From Mucilaginibacter aurantiaciroseus (GTDB taxonomy: Bacteria; Bacteroidota; Bacteroidia; Sphingobacteriales; Sphingobacteriaceae): a stretch of DNA of 64,000 nucleotides. The stretch is from NCBI RefSeq assembly GCF_024055595.1, contig NZ_JAMXOF010000002.1, positions 1 to 64,000 on the forward strand, read 5' to 3'. The notes beneath the pieces are model-generated. The model was not told where the DNA came from. It searched no databases and saw only the letters and a program-made list of their open reading frames with translations. Numbering within the stretch: position 1 is the first letter of the stretch; each line of letters opens with the position of its first letter. The position numbers and the translations under genes are program-made. Shown here piece after piece: positions 26,411-35,248 of the stretch.

Positions 26411-27055
26411 ATGCCGCAACAGTTTACCCACGCCACATATTATTCCATTTGCGACGAACTTGCCGCAATAGATACCGACTTTAATAATGTTATTAAACTT
26501 TATGGTTACCCGCCTTTTTGGTCGCGGCCAAACACGTACGAGAGTTTGGTGCATATCATACTGGAGCAGCAGGTATCGCTGGCGTCGGCATTATCTGCCC
26601 TGAATAAACTACGCGAGCGTGTGCAGGAGATCACCCCTGCCCGCATCTTATTATTAACCGATACCGAAATGCGCGAGTGCTATTGCAGCCGTCAGAAAAC
26701 GGCCTATATCCGCTACCTCGCCGAAGCTATTATCAGCGGACAAATTGACCTCGAAGTTTTTAAACAAATGGAAGACGAAGAAATTCGCCGCCAACTAACC
26801 GCCCTAAAGGGCATCGGTAACTGGACGGTAGATGTATACGTAATGTTTGCCCTGCAGCATACCGATGTTTTACCCATCGGTGATCTGGCTATTGTAAATG
26901 CCATAAAAAGATTGAAGGATTTGCCTAAAGAAACTACCAAAGAAGAGTTGATAACTATTGCCGAGGACTGGAAGCCCTATAGAACGGTGGCGAGTATGTT
27001 GCTGTGGCATTATTATTTAGCCTCACCCAAATCATCTCCAAAGGAGAGGGCTTAA
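26411..27055 (+). CDS. DNA-3-methyladenine glycosylase II-type (AlkA-like)
   Basis: A 214-residue helix-hairpin-helix DNA glycosylase of base-excision repair. The HhH-GPD motif is LKGIGNWTVDVYVMFALQHTDVLPIGD, with the catalytic Asp in IGDLAI; the upstream ILEQQVSLASA is the conserved substrate-pocket helix. The chain should end near WHYYL; the last ten residues (SPKSSPKERA, bases 27023-27052) are the translation of a dispersed GC-rich hairpin repeat that also occurs at 60257-60305, so the native stop was probably replaced. Confidence 0.9.
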   Translation: MPQQFTHATYYSICDELAAIDTDFNNVIKLYGYPPFWSRPNTYESLVHIILEQQVSLASALSALNKLRERVQEITPARILLLTDTEMRECYCSRQKTAYIRYLAEAIISGQIDLEVFKQMEDEEIRRQLTALKGIGNWTVDVYVMFALQHTDVLPIGDLAIVNAIKRLKDLPKETTKEELITIAEDWKPYRTVASMLLWHYYLASPKSSPKERA

Positions 27056-27389
27056 AATCTTTTGTCATCCTAGTGATAGCGAAGGATCTAACAGCTATGC
27101 ATATCCACTTGCATGGCGAAGAATAGATGCTTCGCTATCGCTCAGCAGGCCAATTGAACTTTGCAAGCGCCCAATTTACTCACCCCGACTGCGCTACGCT
27201 GGTCGACCCTCTTTGCGCGCAGCGAAGAGAGGGTCGACGAAGCAACTATCGGGTTAGTAAAATCGTGAACTAAAAAGCCCGCCCGGCGAACTGGACTGCC
27301 CCTAATAAGTGTCTAACTTTTTGGGGGCAGTCTATAATGAAAAGAGGCCTCTCCCTGCCCTCTCTTTTGGAGAGGGCAGGGAGAGGCCT
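27056..27389. repeat. Repeat-dense intergenic region
   Basis: No gene in 334 bases, but four separate repeats. About 27062-27150 is a REP-like unit (TGTCATCCT...GATAGCGAAGGATCT ... AGATGCTTCGCTATCGCTCAGCA) with a relative at 53391-53483. About 27176-27262 is another unit (TTTACTCACCCCGAC... GGTCGACCCTCTTTGCG) with a relative at 50080-50138. At 27294-27332 the ends of an IS3-like element appear. At 27344-27390 a perfect 20-bp hairpin touches the stop of the cyanophycin synthetase gene. Confidence 0.75.
27294..27332. mobile_element. Probable IS3-family terminal remnant
   Basis: Arms GACTGCCCC and GGGGCAGTC enclose TAATAAGTGTCTAACTTTTT. Read on the minus strand it begins GACTGCCCCCAAAAAGTTAG, similar to the ACTGACCCCAAAAAGTTGGACA ends of IS150/IS3 relatives. 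No transposase is near. It could be a solo end or two abutted ends left after excision. Confidence 0.45.
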
Positions 27390-27390
27390 C
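27344..27390 (-). terminator. Long perfect hairpin at the cphA 3' end
   Basis: Arms GAGGCCTCTCCCTGCCCTCT (27344-27363) and its exact reverse complement (27371-27390) enclose 7 bases. It overlaps the first base of the cyanophycin synthetase stop codon and is followed on the minus strand by TTTTCAT. It probably ends that transcript and is of the same GC-rich hairpin family as the one at 60257. Confidence 0.7.
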
Positions 27391-30014
27391 TAAACGTTAA
27401 ACAACCCGTTTCTTTCCTGCTCCTGGTAATTTTGTACCGTTTCTATGGCATTACTTATCACGTCGCTTAGCGCGGTGATGAATGCGCCCGATTTGGCCAG
27501 GCTCATGGCATGTTTTATGGCATCTACCTCTTTCGGGATTACCTCGTATGGTGTGTTGCCACCGTTGGCAATGCCTGCTTTTAACAGGTCGAGGATATTT
27601 TCTTCGGTGCGGCCGCGGAGGTGTTTTTCCTGGCGAAGGATGATGTAATCGAACATCTCGGCAGCTATTTTACCTAACTCGCGAATGTCCTCGTCGCGCC
27701 TGTCGCCGGTACCGGCTATGATGCCGATCTTCAACGGCGAATCAATATGACTTAAGAACGTTTTGATGCCGTTATAACCATCGGGGTTGTGCGCAAAATC
27801 AATCATGAAACGGAAATCTTTAAACTCAAAGATGTTCATACGTCCCGGTGTTTGCGCTGCCGATGGAATAAATGTTTCAAGCGATATCTTGATATCCTCT
27901 GTTTTAAAGCCATGGAGGTAAGTAGCCAGGGTGGCCGCCATTACGTTATCTATCATAAACGGAACGGTACCGCCAAAGGTCAGCGGGATCTGGATGGTGC
28001 GTTGCACACGTATCTTCCAGTCGCCTTTAATAATGGTAATAAATCCGTTTTCGCACACACAGGCTATACCGCCTTTTTTGCAGTGCGAAACAATTACCGG
28101 GTTTTTCTCGTCGCGGCTAAAATAGGCTACGTTACAATCCGCTTTTTTACCAACCTGTACGCAATACTTGTTGTCGGCATTCAATACAGCCCAACCACCT
28201 TTCCTCACTGCGTTGATCACCACGCTTTTTACACGGGTAAGGTCTTCCAGTGTGTGGATGTCTGACAGGCCAAGGTGATCTTCCTGGATGTTGGTGATAA
28301 CACCAATATCGCAAGAGCTAAAGCCAAGCCCCGAGCGCAGGATGCCGCCACGGGCGGTTTCCAATACAGCGAAATCTACCGTAGGGTCTTTCAATATAAA
28401 CTCGCTGCTCACCGGGCCTGTGGTGTCGCCCTTTAGCATCATGGTGTTTTGTACGTAGATGCCGTCTGATGTGGTAAAGCCCACGCGGTGACCGTTATTT
28501 TTTACAATGTGTGCAATTAAACGGGTGGTGGTAGTTTTACCGTTAGTACCCGTAATAGCAATAATAGGGATGCGTGCCGATTTGCCCGGTGGGTAAAGCA
28601 TATCAATAACATGGCCGGCTACGTTGCGTGCCAAGCCTTCGCTGGGGGCAATGTGCATCCTAAAGCCCGGCGCTGCGTTCACTTCCAATACTACGCCACC
28701 GTTTTCGGTAAGCGGCTCAGTAAGGTTTTGCGCCATAATATCAATACCGCAAATATCCAGGCCGATGATCTTTGAGATGCGCTCGCAGATAAAAATATTC
28801 TGTGGGTGCACATGGTCAGTAACATCTATAGAAGTACCGCCGGTACTTAGGTTAGCAGTAGATTTTACAAAGATTTTTTCACCTTTTTCGGGTACGGTTT
28901 CTAAGGTGTAACCTTTTTTCTCAATAAGGTCTAAAGTATCACGGTCAATATCTATCAGTGTTAGCACATTCTCATGGCCGTAACCACGGCGAGGGTCGGT
29001 ATTTGTTTTGTCGATCAGTTCCTGGATGTTCAGTTCGCCATCGCCGATGATGTGGGCAGGGTCGCGTAGGGCAGCGGCTACCATTTTATTATCTATCACC
29101 AGAACCCTAAAATCGTAACCGGTAATGTATCGCTCTACAATAACGCGGCGCGAAATATTGGCGGCAAACTCATATGCGGCAATAGCATCTTCTATAGTAT
29201 TTATATTGATGCTGATGCCACGGCCATGGTTACCATTAAACGGTTTAAACACCAGCGGGAAGCCAATGCGGTCAATAGCCTCTATCACCTGTTCGGTTTT
29301 GCTGATGGTTATGCCCTTGGCAACGGGGATGGCCTGCTCCTGTAAAAGGCGCTTGGTCTCTTCTTTATTGCTGGCAATATCAACGGCAATGCTGCTGGTT
29401 TTCTCCGTCATGGTAGCGCGGAAACGAACCTGGTTTTTACCGTAACCCAATTGCACTAACGATTGGTTGTTTAACCTAATCCACGGGATCTTACGTGAAA
29501 TAGCTTCTTCCACTATCGAACCGGTGCTTGGGCCAAGGCGTGTATTCTCGCGAATTTCGCGCATAGTTTGGATATCCTTTTCCAAATCATACTCGGTACC
29601 ATCTATAAGCGCTTGCACAATATTCACGGCAGATTCGGCAGCAAATACGCCCACTTTCTCTTCTAAATAAGCAAATACAACGTTATAAGTGCCCGGTGTT
29701 TTAGTTTCGCGGGTGCGGCCAAAGCCGGTATCCATCCCCGCAAGCGTTTGAATCTCTAAGGCGATATGCTCTATCACGTGCCCCATCCATGTACCTGCAA
29801 TAACACGCTCAAAAAAGCCACCCGGTACACCCGGAGAGCAGCGGTGACTGTACAGGCTTGGGATAAGCTCCTTCATGCGCTCGTAAAAGCCATCAATAGT
29901 GTTTGACGGGCGGTCTTCCATCTCCTCAAGGTTCAACCGCATCTGGATCAATTTTTTGCGGCTAACACTCCAAAGGTTGGGGCCACGTAGTACCTGTATA
30001 TTTTCAATCTTCAT
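27390..30014 (-). CDS. cphA: Cyanophycin synthetase
   Basis: An 874-residue enzyme that polymerises Asp and Arg into multi-L-arginyl-poly-L-aspartate using ATP. The N-terminal domain (residues 1 to about 160) starts MKIENIQVLRGPNLWS; the ATP-grasp domain (about 210-460) has PLVFKPFNGNHGRGIS and VLEVNAAPGFRMH; the Mur-ligase-like domain begins at ITGTNGKTTTTRLIAHI with DFAVLETARGGILRSGLGF and FAHNPDGYNGI. All three domains of CphA1 are present at normal length. The cyanophycinase gene runs divergently from a shared 154-base region. Confidence 0.95.
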   Translation of the reverse strand: MKIENIQVLRGPNLWSVSRKKLIQMRLNLEEMEDRPSNTIDGFYERMKELIPSLYSHRCSPGVPGGFFERVIAGTWMGHVIEHIALEIQTLAGMDTGFGRTRETKTPGTYNVVFAYLEEKVGVFAAESAVNIVQALIDGTEYDLEKDIQTMREIRENTRLGPSTGSIVEEAISRKIPWIRLNNQSLVQLGYGKNQVRFRATMTEKTSSIAVDIASNKEETKRLLQEQAIPVAKGITISKTEQVIEAIDRIGFPLVFKPFNGNHGRGISININTIEDAIAAYEFAANISRRVIVERYITGYDFRVLVIDNKMVAAALRDPAHIIGDGELNIQELIDKTNTDPRRGYGHENVLTLIDIDRDTLDLIEKKGYTLETVPEKGEKIFVKSTANLSTGGTSIDVTDHVHPQNIFICERISKIIGLDICGIDIMAQNLTEPLTENGGVVLEVNAAPGFRMHIAPSEGLARNVAGHVIDMLYPPGKSARIPIIAITGTNGKTTTTRLIAHIVKNNGHRVGFTTSDGIYVQNTMMLKGDTTGPVSSEFILKDPTVDFAVLETARGGILRSGLGFSSCDIGVITNIQEDHLGLSDIHTLEDLTRVKSVVINAVRKGGWAVLNADNKYCVQVGKKADCNVAYFSRDEKNPVIVSHCKKGGIACVCENGFITIIKGDWKIRVQRTIQIPLTFGGTVPFMIDNVMAATLATYLHGFKTEDIKISLETFIPSAAQTPGRMNIFEFKDFRFMIDFAHNPDGYNGIKTFLSHIDSPLKIGIIAGTGDRRDEDIRELGKIAAEMFDYIILRQEKHLRGRTEENILDLLKAGIANGGNTPYEVIPKEVDAIKHAMSLAKSGAFITALSDVISNAIETVQNYQEQERNGLFNV

Positions 30015-30168
30015 ATTTGCTTCTATAAACCCGTCGGGAATTTCTTTTTAAATCTAAATAACTTATCAATCTAATAAAATGTTTCGGGCAAAAAATGCAG
30101 TTTTATTAATTAAACCATTAGTTTTTAATCAATTTTATTTTAATTTGTACAAATTGATATAAAGATTT

Positions 30169-31101
30169 ATGGATGCCCCTAAAGGAAAATTAGTAATTAT
30201 TGGTGGTGCTGTTGATATGGGCAGTAATGTAAGTGTGCTGGAGCATATCATGAAACCTAACTATATCAAGTTTTTTGAAAAAGGCATATTAAGGCGCATT
30301 ATAAACGAGTCGGCAAACAAGGAAGGCTCTGTTGTAGAGGTGATCACCACCGCATCGCAGATCCCGGAACTGGTTGGTAACGAATATATTAAAGCCTTTA
30401 ACCAGCTAAACGTTACCCATGTAAACATCCTACACATTAAAAGCCGCGAGGATGCTGCTAACCCCGAATATTTAGAACGCATTAGCAAAGCTGATGTAGT
30501 AATGTTTAGCGGTGGCGACCAGTTGCGCTTAACTGCCATTTTTGGCGGAACGCAATTTTTGCAGATTCTGAAACAACGCTACCAAAACGATAACTTTATA
30601 ATAGCAGGTACCTCAGCAGGTGCCGCAGCGGCATCAACCCACATGATCTATCGCGGGCAAAGCAACGAGGCTCTTATAAAGGGCGAGGTACAGATAACCG
30701 CAGGCCTTGGCTTTATAGACTCTGTTATTGTGGATACCCACTTTGTACAACGTGGCCGCATTGGCCGTTTATTATACGCTGTAGCTACTAACCCGGGCAT
30801 ACTGGGCATTGGCCTTGGCGAAGATGCCGGCCTGCTGATAACCGAAGGCGCCACGATGGAGGCGATAGGCTCGGGATTAATAATGTTGGTTGATGGCAAG
30901 AATATTGTAGAAACAAACGTTTATGATGTAGAGATAGGCGACCCCGTTTCTATTGAGAACCTAAAGGTGCACGTAATGTCGATATTTGATAAATACGACT
31001 TGCAGCAGCATCGTATGATTATTAAAAAAGCGGTTAAGGTTGAGGAGGGCGTTTATATTAGCGTTCAGGATAGCGATAGCAGTAACGATTTATTACAATG
31101 A
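30169..31101 (+). CDS. cphB: Cyanophycinase
   Basis: A 310-residue serine peptidase of family S51 that cuts cyanophycin to beta-Asp-Arg dipeptides. The start GKLVIIGGAVDMG, the FSGGDQLRL segment, the nucleophile elbow AGTSAGAAAAS and the DTHFVQRGRIGRL block follow the family order. No secretion signal is seen, so the enzyme is intracellular. Its stop overlaps the start of the isoaspartyl peptidase gene by 4 bases (ATGA). It lies divergent to cphA, an arrangement that lets synthesis and breakdown be controlled from one region. Confidence 0.93.
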   Translation: MDAPKGKLVIIGGAVDMGSNVSVLEHIMKPNYIKFFEKGILRRIINESANKEGSVVEVITTASQIPELVGNEYIKAFNQLNVTHVNILHIKSREDAANPEYLERISKADVVMFSGGDQLRLTAIFGGTQFLQILKQRYQNDNFIIAGTSAGAAAASTHMIYRGQSNEALIKGEVQITAGLGFIDSVIVDTHFVQRGRIGRLLYAVATNPGILGIGLGEDAGLLITEGATMEAIGSGLIMLVDGKNIVETNVYDVEIGDPVSIENLKVHVMSIFDKYDLQQHRMIIKKAVKVEEGVYISVQDSDSSNDLLQ

Positions 31102-31940
31102 AACTGATCATACACGGAGGTTTTTTTAGCGAGTCGGGCACAAACCAGGAGGTAAAAAAGGCCAAGCAGGATGCCTTGCGCGAAATTGTTACCCAGGGAC
31201 ACAAATATCTGGAAAACCACACTGCTGCTCAAACCGTGGTTTATGCGGTGCGTTTACTTGAAGATTGCGACCTGTTTAACGCAGGTACCGGTTCGCAGAT
31301 CCAAAGCGATGGCAAGATAAGGTTAAGCGCTTCGCTGATGGATGGCAAAACCCAAAAGTTTAGCGGCGTAATTAATATTGAGGATATTAAAAACCCCATT
31401 TGCGTTGCCGAGAAGCTGATGGAATATGACGACCGCGTGTTAAGCGGACAAGGCGCCAACGGCTTTGCATCCGAAAACGGATTTACTTACTACAACCCCG
31501 AGATCCCCCAGCGCCGTAAAGAATACGAAAAAAAATTGAGTGATTCTATCCGCCTGGGTACCGTTGGCTGTGTGGCGCTTGATATTTATGGCGACATCGC
31601 GGCAGCAACGTCTACCGGTGGCAAAGGTTTTGAGATCCCCGGCCGGGTAAGCGATTCTGCTACTACCGCTGGTAACTATGCCAATGCATTCGCTGGCATT
31701 TCCTGCACAGGCGTGGGCGAGGATATTACCAGCGCAGCCATAGCCTCAAAAATTGTTACCCGCGTAACCGATGGCATGCCCCTTTCCGTCGCAACAGCAA
31801 AAACTTTAGACGAAATGAAACCTTACGATGGTTTTGCAGGCATCATCGGCATTACTAGCAACGGCCATATTTACCATGCCGATACTCACCCTTACATGGT
31901 TTGGGCCCTGCATGATGGTGAAGTGGAGGTGTTTGAGTAG
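31098..31940 (+). CDS. Isoaspartyl peptidase / L-asparaginase (plant-type Ntn hydrolase)
   Basis: A 280-residue Ntn-hydrolase that would split beta-Asp-Arg, the product of cyanophycinase, into Asp and Arg. The autocleavage site and nucleophile Thr is in IRLGTVGCVALD (about residue 155); downstream substrate residues are GRVSDS and the CTGVGE segment. Members of this family usually have about 300 residues, so it is slightly short at the linker. Coupled to cphB by a 4-base overlap, it completes the catabolic half of the cassette. Confidence 0.9.
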   Translation: MKLIIHGGFFSESGTNQEVKKAKQDALREIVTQGHKYLENHTAAQTVVYAVRLLEDCDLFNAGTGSQIQSDGKIRLSASLMDGKTQKFSGVINIEDIKNPICVAEKLMEYDDRVLSGQGANGFASENGFTYYNPEIPQRRKEYEKKLSDSIRLGTVGCVALDIYGDIAAATSTGGKGFEIPGRVSDSATTAGNYANAFAGISCTGVGEDITSAAIASKIVTRVTDGMPLSVATAKTLDEMKPYDGFAGIIGITSNGHIYHADTHPYMVWALHDGEVEVFE

Positions 31941-32085
31941 GTAAAAAAACCGATTTTTAACAGTAGAGTTAAATCCATCAAACAATATTTCCTCTTAATT
32001 TACGTTTAGAGAGTACGTTGTACAAGTCTGTAAATCACAGTCGTTTATACCCGCTTAAGGTATTGCAAATCAAGAAACTAATTTT

Positions 32086-32093
32086 TATATTTG
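32086..32093 (+). promoter_or_regulatory. Bacteroidota-type promoter (TATATTTG)
   Basis: TATATTTG fits the phylum consensus TAnnTTTG for the -7 box; TTG at 32063-32065, 20 bases upstream, can be the -33 box. The predicted transcript would start near 32099 and leave about 40 bases of leader before the gene at 32141. Confidence 0.65.
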
Positions 32094-32140
32094 AATACGA
32101 GTTAAAATAATTAACTTAATATCCCCCGCTTATAATTTAA

Positions 32141-32767
32141 ATGCGATACCTAATATTAGTGATTTTTTGCGCTTTAAACCTATCGGCATCTGCCCAGTGG
32201 TGGCGCGGCGATTTTAAAAAGCACGTGCGGTACGCCCCAATATCACAGGTAAAAGACCATTCTCTTAAAAGGTATTTGGCAGACAAACCAGCCCGTTACA
32301 ACCCAAAAAAACTTGCAAAAAACGTAATACCACGCAGCCAGTTTAGCCTGGAAATTAATGAGCGTATAGTAATGCGCGCGGCCCAGCATAATATGCGTTT
32401 CCGCGAATATGCTTTAGCCAGCTACCGCTTTAGCGAACTTGCCAATATATATGTTGGCGAAAACCGCCTGTCGGAAGCGAAGTGGTATTACCTGCAAAGC
32501 ATCCTCATCTCTAAACAACAAAACGACTACCAACACACCATTAATAACTTAATTAGCCTGGCTCTTATTAAAGCCGAGCTTGGCGATTTGACCCAGGCAC
32601 AGCAGGACCTTGCCGAAGCGCGCGACCTTGCACGTACTACAGGGCGTACCAATGATGTTAAGTTAATAGATAGCAAGATTAAATTTGTACAAAGCAACAA
32701 GGTTTGGTTACCAAAATCAGAGTTGCGCTATGCCGAAGCTGTTGAGGTTAACGGTAAATCTAAATAA
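32141..32767 (+). CDS. Secreted protein with tetratricopeptide-like repeats
   Basis: A 208-residue exported protein. Residues 1-18 (MRYLILVIFCALNLSASA) are a signal peptide before Q. From about residue 75 the chain is helical with two to three TPR-like units (ALASYRFSELANIYVGENRLSEAKWYYLQSI, NNLISLALIKAELGDLTQAQQDLAEA). These surfaces bind other proteins; the partner is unknown. A good promoter lies upstream and a hairpin terminator about 95 bases downstream. Confidence 0.75.
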   Translation: MRYLILVIFCALNLSASAQWWRGDFKKHVRYAPISQVKDHSLKRYLADKPARYNPKKLAKNVIPRSQFSLEINERIVMRAAQHNMRFREYALASYRFSELANIYVGENRLSEAKWYYLQSILISKQQNDYQHTINNLISLALIKAELGDLTQAQQDLAEARDLARTTGRTNDVKLIDSKIKFVQSNKVWLPKSELRYAEAVEVNGKSK

Positions 32768-32859
32768 AAGCCTGTTTTTGTAACATTAAGGTAAAATGCG
32801 GCATCTATAATAAAACAACCCAAACATTATTGTAATATTGTTATTCAATATATTAGCGG

Positions 32860-32886
32860 GACGGCTTTTTGGCCGTCTCTTTTTTA
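32860..32886 (+). terminator. Rho-independent terminator
   Basis: GACGGC and GCCGTC arms around TTTTTG, followed by TCTTTTTTA. It separates the TPR gene from the tail-specific protease gene. Confidence 0.75.
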
Positions 32887-32956
32887 TTGTACAAATTAAA
32901 AACAGGCACAAGTATTGATGTTTCACACAGGTCCCGATTTAAATAGTGTAAAAGAT

Positions 32957-35101
32957 ATGTTCAAGAAATTGTATTTAATGCTGGCATTAGCTACCGCGTT
33001 TGCGTGCCATGCCGCCCCGGCCAAAGTAAACTACAAACACGCAGGCCCTAATGATTTGCAACCCGATGAGCAGCAAAGCGTTGTTTTAAAATATGTTTAT
33101 ACGCTCATCTCTGATTATAACTATAAAAAAGTGCCGTTGAATGATTCGGTGTCCGCTATTATTTATGACCGTTACATCAAAAAACTTGATGAGAACCATA
33201 ATTACTTGTTAGCATCAGATCTTAAAGAATTTGAGCAGTTCAAAACTACTTTTGATGATGATATCAAGGCCGGTAACCTGGCTAATGTATTTTACATTTT
33301 TAATGTATTCCAAAAACGATATACCGAGTATGTTAACTTTTCGATAGCGCAATTGGGCAAAAGCTTTGATTTTAGCCAAAATGAAACTTACACCTACAAC
33401 CGGGATAAGTTGCCGTGGGCAGCATCAGAAACCGCCCTGCATAATGTTTGGGCGCAACGCGTAAAATACGATCTGCTTAACCTTAAGCTTACCGGTAAAG
33501 AACTTGCCGCTAATAAAGAAACGCTGAAGAAACGTTACACCAACATCCTTTCTCAATCAAACAAATTATCTAACCAGGACGTGTTCCAGGCGTTTATGGA
33601 TTCGTTCACCGAAGCGATTGACCCGCACACCAATTACTTTAACCCGTCAAACGCGGCGAATTTTAATATTGACATGTCGCGTTCTTTAGAAGGTATCGGT
33701 GCATCACTATTAATGGAGAACGAATTTGTGACCATTAAGAGCGTTACCCCGGGCGGCCCTGCCGATAAAAGCAAACTGGTAAATGCCGATGACCGTATCA
33801 TAGCGGTAGCACAAGGCAAAACCGGCGAATTTCAGGATGTTGTGGGTTGGAGAATAGACAATGCTATTGCGCTGATCCGTGGCCCTAAAGGGACAACTGT
33901 AAGGTTACAATTATTAGCCAAGGGTGTTTCACCAACTGCTAAGCCAAGGGTAATTGAACTGGTGCGCGAAAAAATTATTTTGAAAGATATCTCTGCTAAA
34001 AAAGAGACCCGTACGTATATGCAAAATGGCAAAGCTGTTAAGATAGGTGTTATTTCTATCCCGGCGTTTTACCTTGATTTTGCCGATTACAAAGCAGGCA
34101 ACCCTAATTACAAAAGTACCACCCGCGATGTTAAGTTGATATTAGACACTCTTAAACGCGAAAACGTTGACGGCGTAGTTATCGACCTTCGCCAAAATGG
34201 TGGCGGCTCGTTGATGGAAGCGGTTGAGCTTACCGGTTTATTCATTAAAACCGGCCCTGTGGTACAGGTGCGCGATTCGCGTAACCAGGTAGAGGTTAAT
34301 AAAGATGATGACCCTGCTATTGCTTACTCTGGCCCGTTAGCGGTACTGGTAGATCGCTTTAGCGCGTCCGCATCAGAGATCTTCTCGGGCGCAATACAGG
34401 ATTATGGCCGTGGCCTGATCTTAGGTACACAAACTTATGGTAAAGGTTCGGTACAAAACGCTATCGACCTGGATAAGGTGATCACCCCATCATTAAAAGA
34501 CAAATTATTAGCTGTTGCGGGTAAAACCAAAATAGTAGCTACAGGCAGCCAGAATAAGTTTGGACAGCTGAATTTAACTATCGCAAAATTCTACCGTATT
34601 AACGGTAATTCTACCCAGCATAAAGGTGTATTGCCCGATGTTGATTTCCCGTCTATCATCCCGTTGGATAAATATGGTGAAGATACCGAGCCATCTGCAA
34701 TGCCTTTTGATGTGATCGAAAAAAGCGATTACACGGCTGTAGGTAATTTTACTACCGTTTTGCCGCAGCTTAAAAAGTTACATGAAGACCGTATGGCCGC
34801 AAGCCAGAGTTATAAATACCTGCTACAGGATATTGAAGAGTCTAAAAAACAGTCTGGTGAGAAAAGCGTAACTCTTAACGAGCAGAAGCTTAAACAAGAG
34901 CGTGATGCGGATGAACAAAAAGCGTTTGAGCACAACAATCTTCGCCGTTTAGCCTTAGGTTTACAGCCATTAAAAAAAGGCCAGGTAAAACCTAAAAAAG
35001 AGGATACGGACTTCCTGCAAAAAGAAGCAGGCCAGGTATTAACTGATTATCTTACTTTAGGAAGCAAGTTAACTACTGTAAAACCTGCAGGTACAAACTA
35101 A
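32957..35101 (+). CDS. prc: Tail-specific carboxy-terminal processing protease (Prc/Tsp, S41)
   Basis: A 714-residue periplasmic protease. The ATG at 32957 gives the signal peptide MFKKLYLMLALATAFACHA; the TTG/ATG 14 codons earlier adds a charged tail and is unlikely. After an N-terminal helical domain comes a PDZ domain (about residues 235-320: GIGASLLMENEFVTIKSVTPGGPADKS), then the S41 core with DLRQNGGGS, the catalytic Ser in DRFSASASEIF and Lys in QTYGKGSVQ, and the C-terminal domain of unknown function found in Tsp. It degrades proteins with hydrophobic C-termini and trims envelope proteins. Confidence 0.93.
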   Translation: MFKKLYLMLALATAFACHAAPAKVNYKHAGPNDLQPDEQQSVVLKYVYTLISDYNYKKVPLNDSVSAIIYDRYIKKLDENHNYLLASDLKEFEQFKTTFDDDIKAGNLANVFYIFNVFQKRYTEYVNFSIAQLGKSFDFSQNETYTYNRDKLPWAASETALHNVWAQRVKYDLLNLKLTGKELAANKETLKKRYTNILSQSNKLSNQDVFQAFMDSFTEAIDPHTNYFNPSNAANFNIDMSRSLEGIGASLLMENEFVTIKSVTPGGPADKSKLVNADDRIIAVAQGKTGEFQDVVGWRIDNAIALIRGPKGTTVRLQLLAKGVSPTAKPRVIELVREKIILKDISAKKETRTYMQNGKAVKIGVISIPAFYLDFADYKAGNPNYKSTTRDVKLILDTLKRENVDGVVIDLRQNGGGSLMEAVELTGLFIKTGPVVQVRDSRNQVEVNKDDDPAIAYSGPLAVLVDRFSASASEIFSGAIQDYGRGLILGTQTYGKGSVQNAIDLDKVITPSLKDKLLAVAGKTKIVATGSQNKFGQLNLTIAKFYRINGNSTQHKGVLPDVDFPSIIPLDKYGEDTEPSAMPFDVIEKSDYTAVGNFTTVLPQLKKLHEDRMAASQSYKYLLQDIEESKKQSGEKSVTLNEQKLKQERDADEQKAFEHNNLRRLALGLQPLKKGQVKPKKEDTDFLQKEAGQVLTDYLTLGSKLTTVKPAGTN

Positions 35102-35114
35102 TACCAAGGTTTAA

Positions 35115-35159
35115 AATAACAAAAAGAGGCGCAATGAAATTGCGCCTCTTTTTGTTATT
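35115..35159. terminator. Long palindromic terminator
   Basis: Perfect 21-bp arms (35115-35135 and 35139-35159) with a 3-base loop; the core is AGAGGCGCAAT / ATTGCGCCTCT with A-rich and T-rich flanks, so it can act in both directions. It lies 14 bases after the protease stop. Confidence 0.85.
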
Positions 35160-35164
35160 TTAAA

Positions 35165-35214
35165 AATCTCAGTGTTCTCTGTATCTTTCTTGTGTCCTCT
35201 GTGGTTAAAAGAAA
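35165..35214. repeat. Dispersed repeat, GTGTCCTCTGTGGTTAA type
   Basis: The sequence TTGTGTCCTCTGTGGTTAA near 35193-35212 is the reverse complement of the repeat near 141-162 (TTAACCACAAAGGACACC) with a few changes, and a preceding CTCAGTGTTCTCTGT extends the match. It is not coding. Confidence 0.6.
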
Positions 35215-35248
35215 ACTTAAATTAAATCCATAGGTTATTACTAAATCC

